A stretch of 64,000 nucleotides of DNA from Gavia stellata (taxonomy: Eukaryota; Chordata; Aves; Gaviiformes; Gaviidae), in contig NC_082601.1 in NCBI RefSeq assembly GCF_030936135.1, positions 43,824,590-43,888,589 of the forward strand, written 5' to 3'. Position 1 is the first letter of the stretch; each line of letters begins with the position of its first letter. The translations under genes were made by a program, and so were the position numbers. The notes beneath the pieces were generated by a model. The model saw only the letters and a program-made list of their open reading frames with translations, was not told the DNA's origin and searched no databases. Shown piece after piece: positions 11,701-20,052 of the stretch.

Positions 11701-14700
11701 TGACTCTGTGAGCTCCTGTGAGAAGCCAGAGGCTTGGGGAACTTGCTAGAATACAGCCGAAGTGTCCCTGGGCATCCACAGAGGCATTTGTCTTTATGTG
11801 GGAATATAGGATGTTTCTCTAATGTGAAATGGTTAACATCAGGATTAGGATTATGGAAGTACTGCTCTGTGAAGATGAGGAAGACAAGGAGATCAGTATC
11901 TTCACATCTTTTGGGATGCAGAAGGCAGGGCAGGCAGGCTAAACAGGGCAGTTTCTCGGAGCTCATCCATGAAACTGCATCAGGCTCCCATGGTGTGCCC
12001 ACTGCCCAGAGAGCTATTCAGACACTTACAGGCTCTCCTTTGGGTCCAGGAGGTCCCGTTTCACCTCTGCTTCCCTTACTTCCAGCAGGCCCTTGAGCTC
12101 CAGGGTTGCCTGGAAGTCCCTTGGAGAAGAAAAAGAAATACAATTGTCAGAAGAGAGGTCAAGGCACACACACACCCCCCTCCTGTCCTGTGTCAAGCAG
12201 TCCACTCTTGGGCAGATGTGTGTGTGAGCACACAGCTTATGCTCCCACACACCTACCATGCCTATGTGTCAAAGCTACATGCACAGGCTCCAGCCTTGGA
12301 GCACTGTGATGCTGTGTCACCTTTTCTCCATCAACCAGTGCAAAGGTTGTAGTCAACTCTTGCTGTAAGTCAACTCTTCCTTACAGCATCTGTCCAGCCC
12401 TGCCTAAAGCTGGAGGGCTATTTCAGCATCCTCCACTATATCTGAAGTAACTGGCCATCAGGATAGCATACCCTTTGGCTATAAGGTCAAGTGCAGTGGG
12501 TAAAGCCGGCGTTGTATCTCTGAGCAATTAATTGTTAAAGTTTACTCACATGAATAAAAACAGCCTGTAAACACTGGCACTGCCACAAACGCTGAGGAAG
12601 TCATGAGACTGTGGCAAGGGAAACCACAGCCAAACAGGGCCTTTCTGCTCAGGAGGAGATGGGAAGAGAAGGAAAGATGCAGTGCAATGGATGGGCTAGA
12701 AAGGTAAATCCTCCTAAGTCTATTTTGCCTGCTTTTCTCTGCTCTGGACAAACGCTCGCGACCCATTCTCATTTTGCTCTGGGCAGCTGCAGGGATGTTG
12801 TGCCGTTCCCTCTCCTGCTGCCCACATGACATTTCCCACTGTGCTGGTGGGGACACGCATGGTGGGAGGGCTTACTCAACCACCCAGGGGCTTGTGCTTT
12901 CTCCGTGCTGGTGGGCTAATTTGCAGAATCACCAGGATGCCTTGGCAAGCAGTTATCTTTGTGCTGCAGCTGCCCTATGACTAGCAGTCAATACCTCTCC
13001 AGCTCCATGCCACATGGAACAGACCCTAGTAAGACACTGGAGACACCTGAATGCTGCATGAACCTACCGGGCTTCCTTTTTCTCCTGGAGGTCCCGGGGG
13101 TCCGCTGCGACCAGGCCGGCCAGGATCTCCCTGAAACAGCCAGAGACCAATGGTCAATGCCTGTGTCATCAGGATGTTGCTGTGCAGCACTGACGTGCAT
13201 CATGAGAAGCCCAAGGAGCAGGGCCAGCAAGGCTCTTCCCTTGGCTCCTGTGTCTGGTGATGGGATCCAGACCCCAGGCAGACAGAGCCTATGGGCTCCA
13301 TGAGTAGTGAAGGATTTAAGAACAAATACAGGCAATGGTGTTTAGCTGTCCCCACTGGTGGCCTCTGCCCACACTCTGCTTGCTGTTCAGAGCACTTGTA
13401 CCTTTATGCCTTCATCTCCTCTTTCACCTTGGTCTCCTGCATCTCCTGGGTAGCCATCAGGGCCCTAGGGAGGGAAAGAACCATACATTTTGCAGTGGCA
13501 ACAATATGCACTTTCCCTGCAAAATAAATCAACCAGCTTAGAAAGTTGCTTTAGAGACTAAAATAGCTCTTGCTTGTTGCTAGTGTTGATGAAAGGAGCA
13601 GCTCCTCCTCTCTATGTGGAGGGGACAGTCACTGGGGTATCCCAGCTTACTTGCCCATGGAAAGAAGGCACAAAAAATTCTGGCAGTGCTCCCTATTCCG
13701 GGGATCCCAGGCTTAGGATCAGATCACGTGATCAGTTGGAAAATGGGCCAGTAACCTCTCGTTGGCTGTGTATCTCTGCATACATAACTCATTCAGCAGC
13801 TAAAGTTGGGGCGATACATCTGATGTGCCTAGTGAAACAGCAAAGCATTCCTACCTTGTCACCAGGGTCTCCCTTGCAGCCCGGTGGTCCAATTCTCCCC
13901 AGCTTGCCCTAGAGAGAGAGCATGCAAAAGCAGACAACAGAGAAGCTGTAAGTGTCTGAAGGGAAAATACAGCTTTTCCTGTTAACAGTTACTGATTTTT
14001 AACATCGTCCACTGACCGTACCCGTGATCAGTTAGAGAATAAATAGCAAGTGTATTCCTTAAACAGGAGTGTGGTGTGCAGAGACAAAGGGAGGAGGAGA
14101 AAGTAGTTGAAATGCCTCGAGTGGTAGCACGGGTGTTGGTGGGAATTCAGGCACGCTCATCCCACACACCTGCCCTGGATGATGCACACATCCCTTGAGG
14201 TTGGATTTGGTAGTCACTCACGTCCGCGGTTGTGCTGGTCCTCTGGCGTGCATCTCGCATCAGAGCAGCTCAGGTTCACAGGAACCATGCTACTTGACAG
14301 ACGTCATGAGAGCAGTGACCACCTTGCTCTGAGCCCCAAAACGGCTTTACTGGCAGCGCTTAGAGAGCTCACCCCAGCTAGAGAGCAGTGGTGACTGAAG
14401 GACTTTTGCGTTTTAGACCTTTCCTGCAGAAAAGGACCTGGGGGTGTTGATTGACAGCCGGCTGAAGATGAGCCAGCAGTGTGCCCAAGTGGCCAAGAAG
14501 GTCAATAGCATCCTGGCCTCTATCAGAAACAGTGTGGCTAGCAGGAGTAGGGAAGGGATCGTGCCCCTGTACTCGGCGCTGGTGAGGCCGCACCTGGAGT
14601 CCTGTGTTCAGTTTTGGGCCCTTCACTACAAGAAGGACATTGAGGTGCTGGAGCGTGTCCAGAGAAGGGCGACGAAGCTGGTGAGGGGTCTGGAGCACAA

Positions 14701-17700
14701 GTCTGATGAGGAGCGGCTGAGGGAACTGGGGTTGTTCAGTCTGGAGAAGAGGAGGCTGAGGGGAGACCTTATCACTCTCTACAATTACCTGAAAGGGGGT
14801 TGCAGAGAGGTGGGTGTTGGTCTTTTCTCCCAAGTGACGAGTGACAGGACAAGAGGAAATGGCCTCAAGTTGTGCCAGGGGAGGTTTAGACTCGATATTA
14901 GGAAAAATTTCTTTACTGAGAGAGTGGTGAAGCATTGGAACAGGCTGCCCAGGGAAGTGGTGGAGTCACCATCCCTGGAGGTGTTCAAGGAATGTGTGGA
15001 TGAGGCATTGTGGGAGATGGTTTAATGGGCATGGCGGTGTTAGTTGATGGTTGGACTTGATGATCCTACAGATCTTTTCCAACCTTAGTGATTCTGTGTG
15101 ATTCTGTGATTCTGTGATTCTGTGATTCAGCAAGCATTTTAGGAGTGGGAAGAATCACAGAATCATTAAGGTTGGAAAGAATTTGTATTATCTCACAAAT
15201 GGCTGTGTATACGAGAAAGTGCAGAGCAAACCCAATGTGTGTTAGCCAGCGGACAAAGCCAGCTGAAATAATCTCAAATTAGGCTATCCTGCTGCGGTAC
15301 CTCTGCATGTCATGCAGGTCTAAGGGAGGTCATGGCCCTCTACGCTCACCATAGAGGGGACAGACTATTTCAGGGACTTTGTCACAAGGTACTTGAACCT
15401 GGCTTTAGGGCTTTAATATTCAGAACAAGCAGTAGCTTAGAGATGAAATTTCAGATTCTGTGATGAACTGCCTTGAAAATCAAATTTCTGCAAAACTTTC
15501 TGTGTACATGCCCTGTAGGGGTCACTAACACTCAAGATGAGATCTCTACACCCAGATGATCCGGCCCTATCACCTCCTGCAGCGGGAGCACAGCCCTGGC
15601 TACACATCTAGTTCCGGAAGAGAGCTTGCTGATGAAGGGATAGCACCTCTGTGACCTGAATTAATTCATCTCTAGCTAGCTCACATATTTCTACAGGACA
15701 TGCAGAATAATGTGCAAGTAAGGTCACAGAAACCTCAGTCAGAACAAAAAGCTAGTGTGTGGGATGGGAGAAACTAAACAACCTGTGGAGACAAGGGTGG
15801 GTAAAGAAATGAAGCAGCAGCAGCAACATTACAGGGCCCTCCTAAGTGGTGTTACCTTCTGTCCATCGGTGCCGTTCCTGCCTGCCAAACCAGCAGCACC
15901 CTGGGATCAAGGGGAAAAAAAGAGGGATCAGTGATCTGTTAACATACACTCAAGGGTTGGTAGCTGGAACAACATGCAAGTTAGAAAATGTCCTTTCTTA
16001 CCCTCCGTCCATCGGATCCGATCTCGCCCTGGGGAAAGAAGAGGACAGGAGTCAGCCGCTCTGCCTACATTGCCTCCCACCCATTTACATCGTAAAAACA
16101 TCACCACTTCACAAGACCATGAACAATGCCTGAAGGAGGAGACAGGCTTTGGGATGGCCCTGGAAATCCCTCCCCATGTCCGCAATTACATATTAATAGG
16201 GTTGTTATTCTCCCCATTACAGCTAAATTCTCCCTCTTTGCAACAGAAAGGTGCCCTTCCCACCCCACAAGAGCCCAGATATGCCATTTGGTCTCTTCTT
16301 TCTCACCTTCTCTCCTTTCAGCCCTGGGACTCCCTAGACAAAAAGAAGATAAGAAAAACCCTGTGTTAGTGCCTGGGGATCAGCAGGAGCTGAGGCAGAG
16401 GAGCACCGGGGGTCTGGGGTGGGAAACGGGCAGGTAAGAGGGAAAAGCAGCGCTCCCCCTGCTTTACCAAAAATCAACGAATGCAAAGAGCTCAGTCATT
16501 GGCTATGGGATTCTTACCTTGGGACCAGGGTATCCGATTGGACCTTCAATACCTGGGTCACCCTTAAGGGAAGAAGACATGGAGTTAGTTCAAGCGCGGC
16601 AGAGATGCGGCCCCAGCTAACGCAGGGACAGCACTGCTGGCTGTGGCGGCAGGGGACTTCCCACAACTTACCTGTCGTCCCTTCAGCCCAGGAGACCCTG
16701 GCTCACCCATGTTCCCCTTTGCACCCTAAGGAAAGAAAAAAACCAACATAAGTCCGGGCTTGGTGCTGACTGTGAGAAAATGGCAATTTCTGGGAGCATC
16801 AGGCTCACTGCGGCTGCTCCTACAGAGCTTGGGGCAGCGTGCTAGCGGAGCAGGACCTGCTTTATTCTGGGGAAGCTGGGGAAAGGCTGTATGGGGAGGG
16901 CAGCACACAGAGCTGGGCAGGAGAGTGGGACACCCTGCACAGGTGAGAGCTCTGCTCTTGAGGGTGGGAGAATTGAAGACAACTGCTGCCTCACTCCTGT
17001 TGTCCTCAGGTGCTGAAGGTGCTGGCTGTGTCTGGCACGGCCAATGCCGGATGCCTCTCTGCACTGCTGTCAATGCATCAGCCTTGGCATGGACATGAGG
17101 AGACCCCGGTGCTGGCTGTGTGCTCCATTCACTGCAGCACGGCAGTCTCCCAGGGCAAAGTCAGATGCTGGGGAATTATTTCCCACCTGGATGTTATGCC
17201 TGTGAACGCTGCTGCAGCTGAGGGGAGATCTAGGGCATCCTGCAGTGTCCGTGGCAGGCATGGGCACTATTCTCTTCCCACAGGTTAGGGCAACTTACCT
17301 TCTGCCCTCGGTATCCCTTGGGACCAGGCGGACCTGCAATCTCCAGGCAGCTCATCTTGTAGCACTGAAATACAAATTAAACAGGAGGTGTAACCGCTGT
17401 GCTGCAGCGCGCCGGCTGCTTCACGTGCTGAGCCAGCATGCACCTGAAGCTCAGCTCTGCACCATGGCTCTCCACGCACTTTCCCCCATGACCACAGTGC
17501 TAAAATCTACTATGGCTCCAGCTGGGTCAGAGTTGCGGCAGCAACAAGCATGCAGAAAAACGCTGCCTGTCACATTCATTATGGCTTGGCTCTGGGCTCA
17601 AACTGAAAGAACAGGACTGCTAAGTGTCAGGCGAGGTGGTGTGGGCTTGCTCTTTTGGGGCCATCAGGGGATGTGCATGCCCTTTGGAGCATCGCTCTGC

Positions 17701-20023
17701 ACACTCCCCCCTACGTATGCCAAACCCTGTCCATGTGATACCAGCAGGGCAGGAGCTTCAGCTTGCAGAGCACCTACAAAACACGCCTCCAAAGTGATAA
17801 AATGAGCCTATTCAATAGACCTGAATTCATTGCAGATGAGGGGGAGGCAGAAAGTGAAGACTCCAGTATGCCATTTTAACCACTGGGTAAGGGGATGGAT
17901 CCCCAGGTTCTGCGCTGATCCACAGGTGGGCAGAGAGCTATCCCGTGCAGCTTGCTGCAAAATCCAGCCTGCTACTTTGGGGTACGAGCTGGTCTTCTGT
18001 AAGTGAGGCAACTTAAACCTGTGTCATGTGGCAATGGCATAAAGATGCTGCTCACTCACCTCTCCATAGGCTTCGTGTTTCTGCAAAGGAGAAAACAGGA
18101 TGAACAGAATCAGTTAAGGTGGTCAGCCCCAAGAGAAAAACAGCATTACACCATTGGGGAACAGAAATCAGAGATGCTGGAGACTCTGTTTGGCCCATAA
18201 GTGCTGAAAGGACGTAGAAAAGGAAGAGAAACAAAATGGAGGCTTTTCCCTGCTAGAGATGCTCTCTAGAGCCCTGCCAAAACCCACCGCGGGGCCACTC
18301 AGAAAGCTTCCCCCTCATCCATGTGCTGCATCTCTTGTCCCCTCCATTATATTCCCTGCACCTCAGGTGGCACTCCGTACCATAGCTTGGATTATCCTCT
18401 CAATGGTGTTCACATCGATGTCCAGGGTGTCTTTCTGCGTGATGGCGTAGTTGTTGCGGTACAGCTCGTGGGGCAGGTTAGCGATCTCCCGCAGTCCCTG
18501 CTCGTAGACGTTCTCGCTGGGGGCCACTGCGAAGAGCTTGATCCCCACATCTCGTGCCCTCTCAGCCTGCACCTTCATCCCCCCACAGGGGCTGCCAGTG
18601 ACATGGCCATCAGTGATCACTACTGCAAAGTTCACACCCGAGGCCATCTGGGTCTGGATCTGCTCTGTCATGTTGGAGATAGCGCAGTCCGTGAAGGTGC
18701 CCCGGCCAAGGTAGTTAATAGCGGACAGCCTGGGGAGGTATATGTCTTTGCTGCTCGTTAAAGGGCTGTAAATTTCCACCACATCCGAGTAATGAAGTCC
18801 ACCAAACTGCCAAGTGATGTAGACTTGGTTCTGGTAGAGCTCATTCTCCAGTTTATCAATGAACACAGGGATGAACCGCTTTATTTGATCCACAAGGCTC
18901 TGGATAGGCACAGTCTGCAGAGCAACACTCTCCGAGGTGTCAATGATGAAGTACACATTGATGGGGCAGTTCCTCTTTTCTGCATGGAGACAATTATTCA
19001 GACCACGTCAGAGCACATCATGCACCGCTGCACCCCTTCACTGTCCCCCAGAAACCTGGACTGAGAAGCGTATATAGACAGCACATAGAGAACAGACCAT
19101 AGAGTTGTGAAGAGAGCAAACCACAGCACGAGGCACAAGGTTCATCTTCCTGCGAGGGTGTTGCAGCTCTTACTAATGAGGACTTTTTTCAACCTGGGTT
19201 GGAGGAAATGAGGAAACTGAGGACTAAGTGCCAGGTTTGAACAAAGAAGAGCAAGGGTATGACTTTTGCTCTCCTGCGCTAAATGAATGCCCTGCCTGCC
19301 AGGCTGCTGGTTGCTCTCTGATTTATAACCATTTTCAAAAAGATTGTACCCAAGTGCGATACTGGAAAAAGCACAAGTCCCACTTAGCTCTAGCAGTAGC
19401 ATCTGTGTTTGGGTCAGATGACTCTCCAGTGCCCAGGACTTCAAAACCCTAAGATCTGCTCTCTATGAATCAATCTTGAAAATCTTGCCCTTTTTTGGAA
19501 AAGTCAGGCTGGACATGTAAATCACCTCCTCCAGATTGCAACTGAAAAGGCCTGAAAATGTTAAATTCAAAATGGACTGTTCTCTGACATCAGATACAGA
19601 GCTGAGCTCTGGCAACTGACTGGTATTTATTACTGCATCAGCTGGGAGAAGCCATCACTGGCAGACCCCAGCTCTTCACTTTCTACCTCTCTGCACTCCA
19701 ATGCAAACCCAGAAATGGGAGTTTCGGTGGAGGGTGGTGGTCCCTACTGACGGATCGCTACCCCAGGGCACTGCCCAGGAGTACAAAGGGGCAGGAGAGG
19801 TGTAACGTGCCACTGTCAGTTCCTTGTAAGCAGGCTCTACAACTGAGCATGGCCATTGCTTTTGGTGAAATTGGTGCCCACAAAGAAGAGAGACACCCAA
19901 ATTATCTGGTTAATTAATACCTGCACAGGAAGTAGGACTGACTCCAGGATCCCCATCAAACTGAGCATGGAGAGGAACTAGAGCCACACAAAGGAGAGTG
20001 GAAAAAAAGGCTTCTCGGAACAT
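2462..20023 (-). CDS. COL6A2: Collagen alpha-2(VI) chain, 2C2a-type isoform, 27 coding exons
   Basis: Secreted chain of the collagen VI heterotrimer, which assembles into beaded microfilaments around cells. Coding exons 5' to 3': 20023-19921, 18979-18381, 18081-18061, 17364-17299, 16725-16672, 16562-16518, 16333-16307, 16028-16002, 15900-15856, 13908-13855, 13464-13402, 13130-13068, 12119-12030, 11154-11092, 10683-10621, 10487-10425, 9887-9825, 9407-9357, 8962-8927, 8567-8505, 8262-8200, 7910-7875, 7629-7584, 7000-6848, 6595-6143, 5808-5770, 2757-2462. Every junction has AG/GT ends and compatible phase, giving 2745 coding bases and 914 residues. Order: signal peptide, N1 VWA, 335-residue helix, C1 VWA, short linker, alternative tail. 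RGD occurs four times in the helix. Identification rests on matches to human COL6A2 recalled from memory, e.g. KHEAYGE and GFSYPGPRG. The introns longer than 300 bases not listed separately (5809-6142, 7001-7583, 7911-8199, 8963-9356, 9408-9824, 9888-10424, 10684-11091, 11155-12029, 12120-13067, 13465-13854, 16334-16517, 16726-17298, 17365-18060) show nothing I recognise. Confidence 0.97.
2758..5769 (-). other. COL6A2 intron before the 2C2a exon
   Basis: About 3 kb between the 39-base exon and the alternative terminal exon. I found no further exon, no VWA-coding stretch and no recognisable repeat. The ORFs in this interval overlap on both strands without collagen or VWA features. Confidence 0.6.
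5770..5808 (-). CDS. COL6A2: COL6A2 coding exon 26 (39 bases)
   Basis: Too short for ORF finding; located by splice sites: acceptor ttccttccag, donor G|gtaaac. Encodes the rest of D then [12 protein letters not shown], matching the human linker as I recall it (PQIVCPDLPCQT). It starts with 2 bases of a split codon and ends with 1, so it can join either terminal exon if both begin in the same phase. Confidence 0.93.
6143..6595 (-). CDS. COL6A2: COL6A2 coding exon 25: most of the C1 VWA domain
   Basis: 453 bases, acceptor cattggcag, donor CCAG|gtctgt. Starts [13 protein letters not shown] and ends EDVLCP. Contains the VWA MIDAS threonine loop (GGTWTPSAL) and the [12 protein letters not shown] loop. 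VWA domains mediate protein contacts in assembly of the microfilament. Confidence 0.96.
6848..7000 (-). CDS. COL6A2: COL6A2 coding exon 24: start of the C1 VWA domain
   Basis: 153 bases, acceptor tctacccag, donor CAG|gtctgg. Encodes [19 protein letters not shown] and the first helix, to DPKSQT. DSSES is the MIDAS motif. One NFT sequon. Confidence 0.96.
7584..7629 (-). CDS. COL6A2: COL6A2 coding exon 23: Cys-rich linker after the helix
   Basis: 46 bases, acceptor ctggcag, donor G|gtgagc. Encodes [15 protein letters not shown]; next codon D is split with exon 24. The cluster of cysteines directly follows the helix, as in human. Confidence 0.95.
7875..7910 (-). CDS. COL6A2: COL6A2 coding exon 22: last helix exon
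   Basis: 36 bases, encodes [12 protein letters not shown]. Acceptor ccttacag, donor ACT|gtaagt. Completes a helix of 335 residues counted from GPP in exon 4. Confidence 0.95.
8200..8262 (-). CDS. COL6A2: COL6A2 coding exon 21: helix
   Basis: 63 bases, seven Gly-X-Y triplets, beginning [13 protein letters not shown]. Acceptor cttctccag, donor GAG|gtacag. As I recall, human has Ala where this exon has its first Gly (GEP ADP), so that interruption is absent here. Confidence 0.95.
8505..8567 (-). CDS. COL6A2: COL6A2 coding exon 20: helix
   Basis: 63 bases, seven Gly-X-Y triplets, [10 protein letters not shown] to GEKGEP. Acceptor tttgagcag, donor CCG|gtaagc. Confidence 0.95.
8927..8962 (-). CDS. 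COL6A2: COL6A2 coding exon 19: helix
   Basis: 36 bases encoding [12 protein letters not shown]. Acceptor ccttttgcag, donor AAG|gtgagt. Too short for ORF finding; placed by splice sites and Gly-X-Y phase. Confidence 0.93.
9357..9407 (-). CDS. COL6A2: COL6A2 coding exon 18: helix with interruption
   Basis: 51 bases, not a multiple of 9, encoding [17 protein letters not shown]. The GFSYPG segment breaks the Gly-X-Y pattern; the same interruption is present in human alpha2(VI) as I recall it. Acceptor ctaccaaag, donor CAG|gtatgt. Confidence 0.95.
9825..9887 (-). CDS. COL6A2: COL6A2 coding exon 17: helix with two RGD
   Basis: 63 bases, seven triplets, beginning [16 protein letters not shown], so two RGD motifs. 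Acceptor ctcctgcag, donor AAG|gtgaag. Confidence 0.95.
10425..10487 (-). CDS. COL6A2: COL6A2 coding exon 16: helix
   Basis: 63 bases, seven triplets, [13 protein letters not shown] to GEPGKI. Acceptor gctttgcag, donor ATA|gtaagt. Confidence 0.95.
10621..10683 (-). CDS. COL6A2: COL6A2 coding exon 15: helix
   Basis: 63 bases, seven triplets, [16 protein letters not shown] to GAR. Acceptor cctcacag, donor CGG|gtaagc. Confidence 0.95.
11092..11154 (-). CDS. COL6A2: COL6A2 coding exon 14: helix with RGD
   Basis: 63 bases, seven triplets, [13 protein letters not shown] to GER. One RGD. Acceptor ctgccaag, donor AGG|gtgagt. Confidence 0.95.
12030..12119 (-). CDS. COL6A2: COL6A2 coding exon 13: helix, 90 bases
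   Basis: 90 bases, ten triplets, [13 protein letters not shown] to GPKGEP; the longest helix exon here, as in human by recall. Acceptor cttctccaag, donor CCT|gtaagt. Confidence 0.95.
13068..13130 (-). CDS. COL6A2: COL6A2 coding exon 12: helix
   Basis: 63 bases, seven triplets, [13 protein letters not shown] to GSP. Acceptor gctgtttcag, donor CCG|gtaggt. Confidence 0.95.
13402..13464 (-). CDS. COL6A2: COL6A2 coding exon 11: helix with RGD
   Basis: 63 bases, seven triplets, [10 protein letters not shown] then GERGDEGIK; one RGD. Acceptor cctccctag, donor AAG|gtacaa. Confidence 0.95.
13855..13908 (-). CDS. COL6A2: COL6A2 coding exon 10: helix with conserved Cys 89
   Basis: 54 bases encoding [18 protein letters not shown]. 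Counting from the first Gly of the helix in exon 4, the Cys is residue 89, the position recorded for the helix cysteine of alpha2(VI) that helps stabilise collagen VI dimers and tetramers. Acceptor tctctctag, donor AAG|gtagga. Confidence 0.96.
14422..15129 (+). mobile_element. CR1 LINE, 5'-truncated 3' end with open ORF2 tail
   Basis: Reads [17 protein letters not shown]... through [32 protein letters not shown] to a stop at 15023-15025: the C-terminal part of CR1 ORF2 (end of the reverse transcriptase region and following domain), about 200 codons without a stop. A short 3' UTR follows, ending with ATTCTGTG repeats to about 15129. It lies antisense to COL6A2 in an intron. The 5' truncation point near 14422 is estimated from where similarity to the CR1 protein begins. 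No target duplication seen. An open frame in a dead 5'-truncated copy suggests a fairly young insertion. Confidence 0.93.
15079..15175. repeat. Inverted repeat from tail-to-tail CR1 ends
   Basis: Left arm 15079-15098 and right arm 15156-15175 are reverse complements at 19 of 20 positions, separated by 57 bases that include the ATTCTGTG repeats. The arms come from two CR1 3' ends in opposite orientation. Confidence 0.85.
15091..15127. repeat. ATTCTGTG tandem tail of CR1
   Basis: Four to five copies of the octamer ATTCTGTG (first slightly altered), the usual 3' terminus of CR1 elements. Confidence 0.9.
15150..15192 (-). mobile_element. CR1 3' tip, minus strand
   Basis: On the minus strand this reads a CR1 3' end: TTCCAACCTTAATGATTCTG followed by TG and the tail. 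Only about 40 bases remain. It lies about 22 bases past the end of the plus-strand CR1, tail to tail. Confidence 0.8.
15856..15900 (-). CDS. COL6A2: COL6A2 coding exon 9: helix with NGT sequon
   Basis: 45 bases encoding [15 protein letters not shown]. The NGT sequon in the helix is also in human as I recall. Acceptor gatcccag, donor AAG|gtaaca. Confidence 0.95.
16002..16028 (-). CDS. COL6A2: COL6A2 coding exon 8: helix, 27 bases
   Basis: Encodes GEIGSDGRR. Acceptor tttccccag, donor AGG|gtaaga. Placed by splice sites and Gly-X-Y phase. Confidence 0.93.
16307..16333 (-). CDS. COL6A2: COL6A2 coding exon 7: helix, 27 bases
   Basis: Encodes GVPGLKGEK. Acceptor tttgtctag, donor AAG|gtgaga. Confidence 0.93.
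16518..16562 (-). CDS. COL6A2: COL6A2 coding exon 6: helix, 45 bases
   Basis: Encodes [15 protein letters not shown], differing from the human segment I recall by one residue. Acceptor tcccttaag, donor AAG|gtaaga. Confidence 0.95.
16672..16725 (-). CDS. COL6A2: COL6A2 coding exon 5: helix, 54 bases
   Basis: Encodes [18 protein letters not shown]. Acceptor ctttccttag, donor CAG|gtaagt. Confidence 0.95.
17299..17364 (-). CDS. COL6A2: COL6A2 coding exon 4: Cys pair and start of the helix
   Basis: 66 bases. Encodes [10 protein letters not shown], then the helix begins [12 protein letters not shown]. The two cysteines before the helix are conserved in human. Acceptor tgtatttcag, donor AAG|gtaagt. 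Confidence 0.96.
18061..18081 (-). CDS. COL6A2: COL6A2 coding exon 3 (21 bases)
   Basis: Encodes KHEAYGE, identical to the human linker as I recall it. Acceptor cctttgcag, donor GAG|gtgagt. Far too short for ORF finding. Confidence 0.94.
18381..18979 (-). CDS. COL6A2: COL6A2 coding exon 2: N1 VWA domain
   Basis: 599 bases, acceptor ccatgcag, donor ATG|gtacgg. Encodes the whole N-terminal VWA domain from [17 protein letters not shown] to ERIIQAM. Motifs: [36 protein letters not shown] is a glycosylation sequon. Length and order fit alpha2(VI). Confidence 0.97.
18980..19920 (-). other. COL6A2 intron between signal-peptide and N1 exons
   Basis: About 0.94 kb. Nothing coding or repeated recognised. 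Confidence 0.7.
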
Positions 20024-20052
20024 CTCAGCAGTTCCTCTGGATGTTTAGATGC
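19921..20052 (-). CDS. COL6A2: COL6A2 exon 2: 5' UTR end, start codon, signal peptide
   Basis: Exon with acceptor tttcccacag at 20053 and donor G|gtatta at 19920. Start codon at 20023-20021 (G at -3). Encodes [20 protein letters not shown], a clear signal peptide, then [14 protein letters not shown] and one base of a split Glu codon, giving [14 protein letters not shown] across the junction; human has CPEKTDCPIHVYF by recall, which supports the join. Bases 20024-20052 are 5' UTR, so at least one non-coding exon lies upstream. Confidence 0.93.

Larger units (their letters stand above)
13909..15855 (-). other. COL6A2 intron carrying CR1 copies
   Basis: About 1.95 kb. Holds a sense-of-window CR1 3' end and, just beyond it, the 3' tip of an opposite-strand CR1 (listed separately). 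Without the CR1 sequence the intron would be about 1.2 kb. The rest shows nothing I recognise. Confidence 0.8.

Noticed and set aside
14378..14935. Minus-strand ORF of 185 codons
   Set aside because: Opposite strand of the CR1 ORF2 tail.
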